The notes beneath the pieces are model-generated. The model saw only the letters and a list, made by a program, of their open reading frames with translations. It had not been told where the DNA came from and made no database searches. This document shows, piece by piece, positions 13,967 to 22,400 of a stretch of DNA of 40,359 bases. The position numbers and the translations under genes are program-made. The stretch's first letter is position 1. Each line of letters starts with the position of its first letter. Location: positions 1-40,359 of the IMG/VR virus record IMGVR_UViG_3300025108_000133; one strand, 5' to 3'. The DNA is from a virus.

Positions 13967-14163
13967 AGCACCTCACTCTCTACTGGCGGAGCTAAAGACG
14001 CGATTAAGCTACCCCAGCTGTTTCCAGAAAACCAATCACTTTGCGGACATCCGCGTCGAGACTGAAATTTAAAAATTGATATTACAAGATTTGTGGTATT
14101 AGCAAGATACCGATAAGTATAACTGCTAGACCAAAAATATAAATTACAAAAATTATGCATCAT
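13957..14163 (-). CDS. Doubtful 68-codon frame between Cro-like gene and operon
   Basis: An open minus-strand frame from ATG 14163 that overlaps the Cro-like stop by 11 bases and the next start by 10, with GGAGGAG upstream, so position favours a gene. Its composition, however, is Trp/Cys/Ser-rich and atypical. The next frame encodes a convincing hydrophobic helix (V-I-Y-I-F-G-L-A-V-I-L-I-G-I-L-L) and later S-L-D-A-D-V-R-K-V-I-G-F-L with purine-first codons, but lacks a start. A single-base slip in the TTTTT run after the second ATG codon would join the start to the membrane helix, giving a 26-residue peptide. Whether this is real, frameshifted or decayed is unresolved. Confidence 0.3.
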   Translation of the reverse strand: MMHNFCNLYFWSSSYTYRYLANTTNLVISIFKFQSRRGCPQSDWFSGNSWGSLIASLAPPVESEVLCH

Positions 14164-14389
14164 TATCTTTCTCCTCCGTTGCTACATAATCCAACAAGTC
14201 AAACCGTTGATTGTTGCCACGCGCTATGTACGCAAGCGTAAGCACACTATCTATCGGTATATTATTTCTGCGCACCCAGTTTCGTACTGCGTGTGCTGTT
14301 CTCGGATGGCCGACTTCTTTTAATGCTCGAGTAACTTTTTTTACGCCACCAAAGTGTAGAATGATTTTTTCCGCATCTATTGTCAACAT
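14153..14389 (-). CDS. Cro-like DNA-binding protein (78 aa)
   Basis: A 78-residue protein, first gene leftwards from the immunity region, divergent from the repressor. Residues 8-45 (I-L-H-F-G-G-V-K-K-V-T-R-A-L ... A-V-R-N-W-V-R-R-N-N-I-P) form a Cro-type helix-turn-helix: the G-G-V-x-x-V/L-A-x-A-L then W-x-R-R-x-x-I-P order is characteristic. The rest is a helix and an acidic tail. It would bind operators in 14390-14532, repress the repressor gene and favour lytic growth, by analogy with lambda Cro and YdaS-like proteins. The start is ATG 14389; the ribosome binding site is weak. Confidence 0.75.
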   Translation of the reverse strand: MLTIDAEKIILHFGGVKKVTRALKEVGHPRTAHAVRNWVRRNNIPIDSVLTLAYIARGNNQRFDLLDYVATEEKDNDA

Positions 14390-14409
14390 TTTCTATTTTG
14401 TCCGCCAAA

Positions 14410-14509
14410 GTTGATTGTAGTTTGTCTACATAAACATAGCCAAATTGGTAACGCAAGTGTAAAAAAATAAAAATTTTTGTTGCCAATCTGACAACATTGT
14501 GTCTATTTA
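14410..14509. promoter_or_regulatory. Immunity operator/promoter region
   Basis: The 143-base gap between the divergent Cro-like and repressor genes. Two related sites face each other: GCCAAATTGGTAAC (14439-14452) and GTTGCCAATCTGAC (14479-14492). The second extends to an imperfect dyad TGTTGCC-AATCT-GACAACA. Rightward, TTGCCA (14480) and TATTTA (14504-14509) could be a repressor promoter; leftward, TTGCGT-17-TTATGT could serve the Cro-like gene, with each site overlapping a promoter. TGTAG-TTTGT-CTACA (14416-14430) and GTTGATTG (14410-14417) are also present. Confidence 0.55.
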
Positions 14510-14532
14510 GTATGCATCAACAGGGGAATGAA

Positions 14533-14940
14533 ATGGCTAAATCAATAATGACAAGAGGTCAACCTGGTGGCGAGGTAGACTACTCACAACGCATATTAAC
14601 ACGCGCTGAATTTGGCAAAAGGCTATATTCTTATATGCTTAAGAAGGGCTGGAATCAATCCACGATGGCTAGAGAAGTTGGTTTGGGCAGAGATAGCATT
14701 AGCCAATATGTACGGGGACGATCTATTCCAAATCCGATTAACTTGGACAAATTGGCAAAGGCACTTAACGTCGAGGCAGACGTTTTGTTCCCAAACTATG
14801 ACGCGCAGAGTAATGCGGTAGAAGAACCGACGCTGGAAATGAAATCTATCGACAATGATGCAGAAAATATGTGGCTGCGCATCAATATGAAAGTTGACGC
14901 TAAAAAAGCGTTAGAAGTATTTAAAATTTTAAAAGGTTAA
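14533..14940 (+). CDS. XRE-family repressor, CI-like (135 aa)
   Basis: A 135-residue protein from ATG 14533 (MAKSIMTRGQPGG), chosen because AGGGG lies about 8 bases upstream. Residues about 30-90 are an HTH_XRE domain: F-G-K-R-L-Y-S-Y-M-L-K-K-G-W-N-Q-S-T-M-A-R-E-V-G then S-I-S-Q-Y-V-R-G-R-S-I-P and L-D-K-L-A-K-A-L. The remaining C-terminus is short, with no LexA-type Ser/Lys peptidase residues evident, so induction by RecA-stimulated self-cleavage is unlikely. It probably maintains lysogeny by binding the divergent operators. It is followed 2 bases later by the excisionase-like gene, forming a lysogeny operon with integrase. Confidence 0.8.
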   Translation: MAKSIMTRGQPGGEVDYSQRILTRAEFGKRLYSYMLKKGWNQSTMAREVGLGRDSISQYVRGRSIPNPINLDKLAKALNVEADVLFPNYDAQSNAVEEPTLEMKSIDNDAENMWLRINMKVDAKKALEVFKILKG

Positions 14941-14942
14941 TT

Positions 14943-15242
14943 ATGGAACTGCTTACACAAAAGCAAGCAGCTGATTTACTTTGCGTGTCGATTCGTACAG
15001 TCGAACGATACAGACACAGCGGATTATTAAAATCTATTCAAATAAATAAACGAACAATAAGAATACCAAAATTAGCAGTGGAGAAACTGCTGGGAGAATT
15101 AACATGGCACAAGAGCCAAGACTTGAAAGATTTGAAAACAACAAATACTACATCATCTACAGAAGCCAAAACCGCAGCCAAAGAGTATCGACGAGGACGA
15201 CGGATTTATCAATCGCAACTGCACGGTTTCAAGGCTGGTTAG
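14943..15242 (+). CDS. Excisionase-like MerR/HTH_17 DNA-binding protein (99 aa)
   Basis: Residues 1-50 (MELLTQKQAADLLCVSIRTV, then R-Y-R-H-S-G-L-L-K and R-T-I-R-I-P-K-L-A-V-E-K-L-L) are a classic HTH_17 / excisionase winged helix: Q-K-Q-A-A-D-L-L-x-V-S-x-R-T-V-x-R. Residues 54-99 overlap the integrase in another frame and look like low-complexity by-product sequence (T-T-N-T-T-S-S-T). By family it would bend attachment DNA and direct excision or regulate integrase. The ATG follows the repressor stop by 2 bases. The long overlap (139 bases) with the integrase gene is unusual. Confidence 0.72.
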   Translation: MELLTQKQAADLLCVSIRTVERYRHSGLLKSIQINKRTIRIPKLAVEKLLGELTWHKSQDLKDLKTTNTTSSTEAKTAAKEYRRGRRIYQSQLHGFKAG

Positions 15243-16162
15243 AAGAAAGTAAAATAAACTTTACGGTTGAGAACGACCCTACTGTTGGTCGCTGTTTAGA
15301 TCTTTGGTTTAATGATTGGATTAAAGATCGAATGATAACTGAGAACCGTTACCATTCGATTATAAATAATTTAAAAAAATATTTTGATAATATGCCAGTT
15401 AGTTCGGTGCAGAGAAAACATTCTAAGAAATACATCGAACTTAGAGAAAACGGTTTGATTGGCCAATGCCCAGCGGCATCAGGAACAATACGAAACGAGT
15501 TGCAACGTCTTAGAGCTTGCTTTCGATTTATGGTTGAACGTGTAGAGCCTAAAGAACAGCGTCTTGACCAAGAGCTCATACCTTATGTCGAGTTGCCGCC
15601 GCCTAGCCCACCAAGGGATCGAGTTTTAGATGATGATGAAGTAAACTTACTTAGAGAAGTTTGTCCTGATCTTATCCTAAACGGGTCGGGTCGCAGACCA
15701 TCGAACCGAGTATCGAGGATCGGTAGGTTTATAATGTTAGCAATGGAGACAGCACAACGTAAAGCAGCAATACTTGATCTCACTTGGGATCGAGTAAACT
15801 TTGAGACGAACCGAATAGAGTTTAACGCAAAAGGACGGCAACAAACAAAAAAGAAACGCCCAACTGTAAGTATGAGCCCTCGATTACGCAAAACGTTGTT
15901 ACGAGCAAAAGAAGAAGCTATCAACGAGTATGTCCTTGATAAGAAGACCGACGTTTATGAGGCTGTTAAAAGTTTTGGCAAAAGTATTGGCATTGACGAT
16001 TTAAACCCTCACGTTTTCCGCCATACCTGGGCAACAAGAGCAGTTATGCGTGGTGTAGATTTAACAAAAGTTGCTGCAATGCTGGGCGATAAAATAAAAA
16101 CTGTTGAGGATAATTACCAACACCTATCGCCGGATTACTTGGACGATGTGCATGAGGAATAG
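15104..16162 (+). CDS. int: Phage tyrosine integrase (352 aa)
   Basis: A tyrosine recombinase. Residues 1-50 resemble an arm-binding domain and 55-150 the core-binding SAM-like domain. Residues about 170-350 are catalytic: R219 (T-A-Q-R-K-A-A), lysine in the K-G-R-Q-Q-T-K-K-K beta hairpin, H303-x-x-R306 in H-V-F-R-H-T-W-A-T-R, and nucleophile Y338 in E-D-N-Y-Q-H-L-S. The usual third His (L-G-H) is L-G-D here. It would recombine attP, probably in the gap just downstream, with a host attB. The ATG at 15104 has GGGAG 7 bases upstream, which supports the start even though it lies inside the excisionase frame. Confidence 0.9.
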   Translation: MAQEPRLERFENNKYYIIYRSQNRSQRVSTRTTDLSIATARFQGWLEESKINFTVENDPTVGRCLDLWFNDWIKDRMITENRYHSIINNLKKYFDNMPVSSVQRKHSKKYIELRENGLIGQCPAASGTIRNELQRLRACFRFMVERVEPKEQRLDQELIPYVELPPPSPPRDRVLDDDEVNLLREVCPDLILNGSGRRPSNRVSRIGRFIMLAMETAQRKAAILDLTWDRVNFETNRIEFNAKGRQQTKKKRPTVSMSPRLRKTLLRAKEEAINEYVLDKKTDVYEAVKSFGKSIGIDDLNPHVFRHTWATRAVMRGVDLTKVAAMLGDKIKTVEDNYQHLSPDYLDDVHEE

Positions 16163-16498
16163 TCATTGTGGCTCAATTAATGGCGCAAAAAAAGTTTTGT
16201 TGATTGCTATTTATTATTTTATATCAATAATTTAACGGACATAACGATTAGTTCCGGGCCTACCAGATTATGACATGTTGATCGACAATCGACACCTTTA
16301 AAATAGACGTTTGGTTAAGTTGTCGATCACATTTTCCCGACATAAGCCGACATAAAACGGCGCAAAATGTGCCAATTGGCGCAAAATGCGCCGCTTACCT
16401 ATTGATCTACAAATCTCAAAAGTGTAACGTTTTCGTGAGGCCGGAAAGTTCGCAAGAACCTTTTTGTGCTAAAAAGATTTAAATTCTGGCCTCACCAA
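16163..16498. other. Repeat-rich intergenic region, candidate attP
   Basis: A 336-base non-coding gap between the convergent integrase and giant ejection genes. It contains CCGACATAA twice 10 bases apart (16337, 16347) with a relative at 16236. GGCGCAAAATG appears twice 19 bases apart (16359-16373 and 16378-16392), each near-palindromic, with a partial third copy at 16182. There is a perfect 10-bp inverted repeat TGATCGACAA / TTGTCGATCA (16279-16288, 16320-16329), GTTGATTG at 16199, and a structured element at the right. Such short direct and inverted repeats beside int fit arm- and core-type sites. The core crossover cannot be named without the host site. Confidence 0.5.
16435..16495. other. 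Branched stem-loop element (terminator or structured RNA)
   Basis: An outer perfect 8-bp stem GTGAGGCC (16435-16442) with GGCCTCAC (16488-16495) encloses two hairpins: GTTC-GCAA-GAAC (16448-16459, GNRA-type loop) and CTTTTT-GTGCT-AAAAAG (16460-16476), then a palindromic ATTTAAAT. On the plus strand the first hairpin is followed at once by CTTTTT, as in an intrinsic terminator for integrase transcripts. The 3' side reads ACCA after the stem, superficially tRNA-like, but no T-arm fits. Confidence 0.45.
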
Positions 16499-19400
16499 TC
16501 ATTTAAACATACTATTTCCAAACGGGCTCGATGATCCGCCACCCGATCCACCTCTACGATATTCTACGCCATGCGTCATTTTAATAAACTCTCGAACGAC
16601 ATAATGTTTAACCGATGGAGAAGATAAGGCCATATCAGCTGCACCTAATCCGTAGCCCAGAGTTGTGCCAACACCTGGCAATGACGTTAAAAATCCGGCG
16701 ATAAATGGAACGGCTATATCATATGTGCCTCGAGCAGCCTGATATTCTTTTGAAACAGTATTCGGGCTATTATCGATGCCAAGACCAAATATCCGCTGCA
16801 ATGCTTTTAGGTAATACGAACCAGTAGCACCAACCAAAACGTTAGAAAAATCTGATTGATATTTCAAACTGTATAGACTGTTGATAAACGGATCTGCACG
16901 ACCAGTAAAACCAGACCGTGATAAACCTAACGTCGCAAGGTATTTGAATGGCGCTACTCGACCTTCTTCTTCCTTTTCTTCTTCCCACTTGTCGCGGTTA
17001 AAAATAAACTCTCTAGCAGCTGAAACTAATGTGTGACCGACGTATAAAGAAAACAACGGTAAGAAAGATTGTCTAGCTAATCGCAATCCTCCTCTAGCTG
17101 CACCTCTAGTTTCGATACCTCGAACACCACGCTTAATAGCCATTTCTAATACGTTACGTTGAAACGCTGCAATGAATGATTGAATACCAAATACAATTCG
17201 ACCTATTGGCGCTTCTGCCCACTTCGGCCTATCAACAATTTTTGGATCTTGTATCGATTGATCGACGAATCGATTTGTAGCAACTGACAGCACTGATCCC
17301 ATATCGGTTAGAGATCCGTCAGCGTTCATTATCTGATCTATTTCGTAAAAGCCTTTTCGGGTTTTTGTTAAATTGCTTGCATACTCAGCAAAAGTTTCCA
17401 TTTGCTCTGGTCGCACACCCAAATCTTGTAGAGCTAGTCGTGATTCTTCTTTCATTCCGGCGTCTGTCGTTTCTCTAAATTGTTTGGCTTGCTCTGAAAT
17501 AAACTGAATACCTACTCGCATCGAGGCTCGACGTTGTGCAATCGTTACGTTTGTAAGCCCTGTTCTTAAAAAGAAATTTGCCAACTGCATTGCGCTTTTA
17601 CTATCTTCGGCTTGCATACCGCCTAACCGATTAGACATAACTTCGCCTGTTTGTGGTAGATCGATTACGCCTAGTATGTTTGCCAACTGGGAATAATACC
17701 TTTTTCTTTCAACTGCATTTTTTCCGCGCATCGATGCTCCAAGACCATCGAAAGCTAAGAACAACGCTTCTAGACCCTTGATGCTGCTACCAGCTTGCAC
17801 ACCAACTGTAAGAGGTTCTGCAATCGATGATATGACAGCACGGGGTAGCAACGACATTGTTCCGTAAGTGTTGATTCTATTGATAGCATGAGCAAGCATA
17901 TTGTCCTGTCCCCCATGCCGACCAGTAACCATATTTACGATTGTTCTTACTTCCTGTGCTTCATGCGGTTTCATTCCAGCGCCTACCGCTTCCTCGAGCA
18001 AGTAATCTGCAAAGTCTCGAGGGTTGCCGTCCACATCTTTTCTTTTGCCCTCTGGAACTAAATCTCGACCAAACCTTTTATTGTACTCTGTTGATCGAAC
18101 CGCAGCTGGTATGTACTGCATGATTGCGTCAGTAGAGTTAAGATAGAAGTCATTCATATATTTATCGGCTTCACCTGGCAATTTACGTTTGCTTGAAAAT
18201 TTACCTTGCGAACCATTAGTGGATGGGTCAGCCCCTTCTCGAGCTTGTATTCGATGCAGCCAATTATCTGCTGCCGCAACTGCGAATGGTCGTCTTAAAT
18301 AATCGTGCAATCTTTTATGGGTTGCTTCAATTTTTGCTTTGTCTTGATCGATCTCTCTTTGCAAATCAGCTGTAGGTTCTCCCTTTGCTTCTGCTTTTTT
18401 AAGAGTTTTTTCCAAGTCTAATAATTTTTTAACAGTCGGGCGTATTTGATTTGCCATCTCTGTGAAGTCTTGATCGACGTAGCTGCGTAAACCTTTACTT
18501 CGTGCAAGCGTAACAAGTTTGTCTGCCTGTTCGATGTTACCATTTTCGTATTCGCCATACTCATTATCGAATATGACTTTTTCGTATAAAGGTATTGCGC
18601 CCTTGTCTCCGCCTAGCTCACCTTTAAACTGCGATGGGTTTTCCATAGCAAGTGGCACATCGAGCATACGAGGCATATACCCTACATCTTGAATGTAGTT
18701 CACATCTTGGCCGCTTTTAACCATGTAATCATATACTGGGTTGAGCAATTCGCGCCTTAGTTTACCAGCAAGCTTTATAACTTTAGGTGAAGCGTTAGCT
18801 GTGGTTTCAGCCTCGCCCGTCAGTAATAAGCGTAGCGATTTTAGTTCGCTCTCGCTCATAGTATCCATGTTAAATTCTTTGTTAAGTCGATCAAATGTTG
18901 CGTAAAACCTACGAGAGTTTATTCTTGTAGCTTCTTCAAACGTACCACCTTGATCGGTAACTCTGTTTTGTCTTGAGCCTGGATCTGTGGCAACACTGCT
19001 AATAATTCGCTCCATAATTTTTTTGACGCGAGGATTTCCTTTAACAACTTCACCTTCTGCATTTTTTTTAGCAGTGTATCGATCGGCAATGTTAAATAAT
19101 ATCTGACGCTTCGTGTTTATAAAGTTGCCGCCATATGTATCCTTTATTTCGTTATACTTGCGCTCAATGAACGTATCACCAGTAAATTTCTTAGGCCGTT
19201 GCCTCAGTTGGGCTGCATTGTTTCTTGCTATGCGAAATGCTTTTTTCTGGTCGCTTATAATTGCTTGCGCTACTCGTTTGGGCGCAGACGCCAGACTACC
19301 GCGTTCCTCATATTGCACTTCTCCCCAGAACGTTGCTTCTGCATCAATAAAATCAGATCCGCCAGGTGCGTCTGCCGCCGTACCTTCTGCAATGCTTTCG

Positions 19401-22400
19401 GTTCGTAGTGCTTCCATTAGCTGATCCATAGCTAACATTATATTGTGTCGCTCATGGTCTTTAGGGAATGTCATGGCTAGACGAATATCTGCACCCTTTA
19501 CTTGGTCGAGCGCAATTTGGTATGCGGCATCGCCCTTTGTAATAAACTCATTGTTACCGCCGGATGCCTCAACGCTTTGCGCTATGTAAGCTTCAAAAGC
19601 TCGAGCAAACATTTCCGTTGGTCGTTTATAATAGTTTTTCCTGTTAGGCTGTTGCATATCGCCAAATTCAGAAGATTGTTCTTTAAACTTCGTAGGTGTG
19701 ATTTGGGTTCGGCCACTGCCCTCTTGCAGTTTAAGCAGCTGTTCTCTTTTCTTTTCCAAAGTTTTATTTGGCTTGCCCGTTTTAAGTTGCCTTGCTTCGC
19801 TTTTAGCAATGTCTTGCTCAAGCTGCATAATCTTCAATGACACTTCAGCTTTATCGAGAAACAACGCATTAATTAAATTACCGAAAGCTTCTTGGACATT
19901 ACGAGGTGTTTGACTTAGCCAAGGACGTTCACCAGAATTTGATGTGCGCCTTACTAAACCAGTAATCCCTTTTATATCTTTTGTTGGATCGCCAGTACCG
20001 TATTTCTCTAAGATGTGGTAATCAAGCGCATGCGCCCATTCATGTGCAAAGCTATTAGATCTTTGCGGCATAATAATTTGTTTCGCACCTGGACTATATG
20101 CCCCAAGAAATCGAGTAGCACGATCTGGCAAGGATAAAGAAAGGCTACCATTTAAACCCATAAGTGTATTAGGCATTGAAAGGCTGTGCGTCATCCACTG
20201 TAGGTTATGGTAAGCATCGAGCAGCTGGTTTACTTGCGTGTAGCCAGCACCTTCTTTTGGTGCTTGTATGTCTTTCAGCCCAAATTTATCCATTAAGACT
20301 TTGCGTAAAATTTTAAATTTTTCTTCGGTCGATTTGTTTTCGATCGCATCGACATTTACATCGCTATCTGAAAACGCATCGCGGTATAGAGATTGTCGTA
20401 ATGTTTGGCTTCGCGTATCAAATATACTGCCTGAGTTTATTGTGCCAATATCATCAGTGTTCGGGGTAGCAGAGTTTACTTCGTCAAAGTCGAGGTCTGC
20501 TTCTTTACTGCGTCGTCTAGTGTTTTTGCTGCTTTTCGCCACGTTTTGCTTTTGTACTTGTTGGCTACTCGCTTCATCGCGTTCGACATTACTTTCAAAG
20601 AGTCCTGATTGTTGTCCTTTTCCTTCATTGCGCTTGGCCTCCGTTCGCTTTTTGCCAGCCTCGATCACATCATCAGGTGTTGTTGTGTCTTCAATAAGAC
20701 CGCCAGTTTCCTTTTGTAATGCTTCTTCAACATAAAAGTCGAGGAAATCTTTCATAGCTTTTGTGCTATTAGCTCTGGTTAAGTCAGTATTATAAAACGC
20801 TCGAACAAGAGCTTCTAATGCTGGATCTGGTGCGGAAAGCATATCCGTCTGATTAAAATAATCTTGCACCTTAGTACCATCACGGCGCAAACGACTAACC
20901 AAGTTAGCCATTTCTGCTAGTCTGGGTGTAATATCCCATTGTGCTTCGGTTCGACCATCAGCCACTTGTTTCTTTAACTGAGCAAACTTAGGGGCAGCTG
21001 CCATAAACGCATTAGAAATAGCTTTTATGTTTTCGTCGCTGCTTTCGAGCATTGTTGCCAACGTGTCGGTATTATCAAAAGCAGAACCTAGTATGGCGTT
21101 CTTTACTCTTGCTACACCCTCTTGACTAATAACGCCGTTTGCATCAACAAACGCACCTTGCTCTGTAGGTGAGAGTATTTTCTTTGCATATTCTTGAACA
21201 AATTGTCTGTTTTGCGCTGCATCAATATCAAAGTCACCACGATACAACTCTATAATCTTGCTATCCGTTAATCGTTTTGCATCACGACCAGCACGTTCTG
21301 TCATAGACATTGTCGCTTGCGCTTCAGTGTTTGATAGATCCGCAAACTCTTTTAACTCAGCGACATTCATGTCGTCTGTTAGCTGCCGCACAAACACTGG
21401 TTGCGAAAACCCTTCGGTGTTAATCCCAGCACTTTCTAACGACGCTCGATACTTTGACAAACTTTCTGGCTGGTTGGCATAGACCTCTTGCAGTGTAAGC
21501 ACTCGCCCATTACCAGACATAATCGTTCCATCTCGGGCAATAATAGGCGCACCAGAACCAGAAGTAGGATCATCGAGCAATCGATCTGGATTAAACATTG
21601 TGCCAGCCCGTTGCTTGCTTAGTGCTTCGCTTTCTTTGCGTGATCGATCACGCGGCTGCAGTTCGCCTTGCGCTTGCTTTAAATCTGCAAGTTCAACAAC
21701 TTTACCTTTGACGTTGTAATTCTTTTGACCATCTGGGGTTTGTACGCTTTTAACCACATCATCAGTGCTAGTACCAACTTCGTCAGCTTCTTGGGGATTG
21801 GGTAGCTCTGGTGCTTTTTGTCTTTCTAAACGTTGATTTTCAAGACCTATAGATTCTTGCTCTTTTTGTATTTCTTTAAGTCTTTTCTTTATTTCAGTTT
21901 GTCTTGGATTTATACGCGCAACTATTTCTTTCTTACTTAACCCTTGATCTGACAATCTCATTGTCTCATTCATAAGTTCTGTGCTTTCAGCATCTAAACG
22001 TTTTTTTTCTGCATCTAATTCGTCATAACGTTTGTTAATGGTTGCAAGCTGCTCGTTTATATTATTATTATTTACAGCACTAGCTTTTGGCTGTACTGGC
22101 GCTTGCTTCTGAACATCAACAGGCTGGGCTTGTTGCGGTATAACTGGCTGTTTTTCTGTTGTAGTACCTGGCAATTGGCTTTGCAGCGCATTGCGTAAAA
22201 CAGTTTTTTCGTCGTCTGATAATCCCGACAACTCTGGCGCGTCTTCGTTGTCTAGTGCATCTATTAGCTTCTGCACAAGTTCCGGCGATTGTGATTGCGC
22301 GTCAACGGGTGCTGTTGGTTGCTCGATGTTAGGTTGAGAAGCCGCAGACGGAGGAACAGGTTGCGCCGGAGCGTCATCCTGTTTAACCGTCTGCGTAGTT

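Noticed and set aside
16236-16275. tRNA 3' end-like sequence CCGGGCCTACCA in the att candidate
   Set aside because: No T-arm or acceptor partner can be folded around it, so a tRNA fragment is not supported; it may still be a chance match in the att region.
16435-16497. tRNA gene suggested by a 7-8 bp closing stem followed by ACCA
   Set aside because: The T-arm does not pair, the loop lacks TTC-R-A, the D-arm is too short, and the total length is only about 61 bases.
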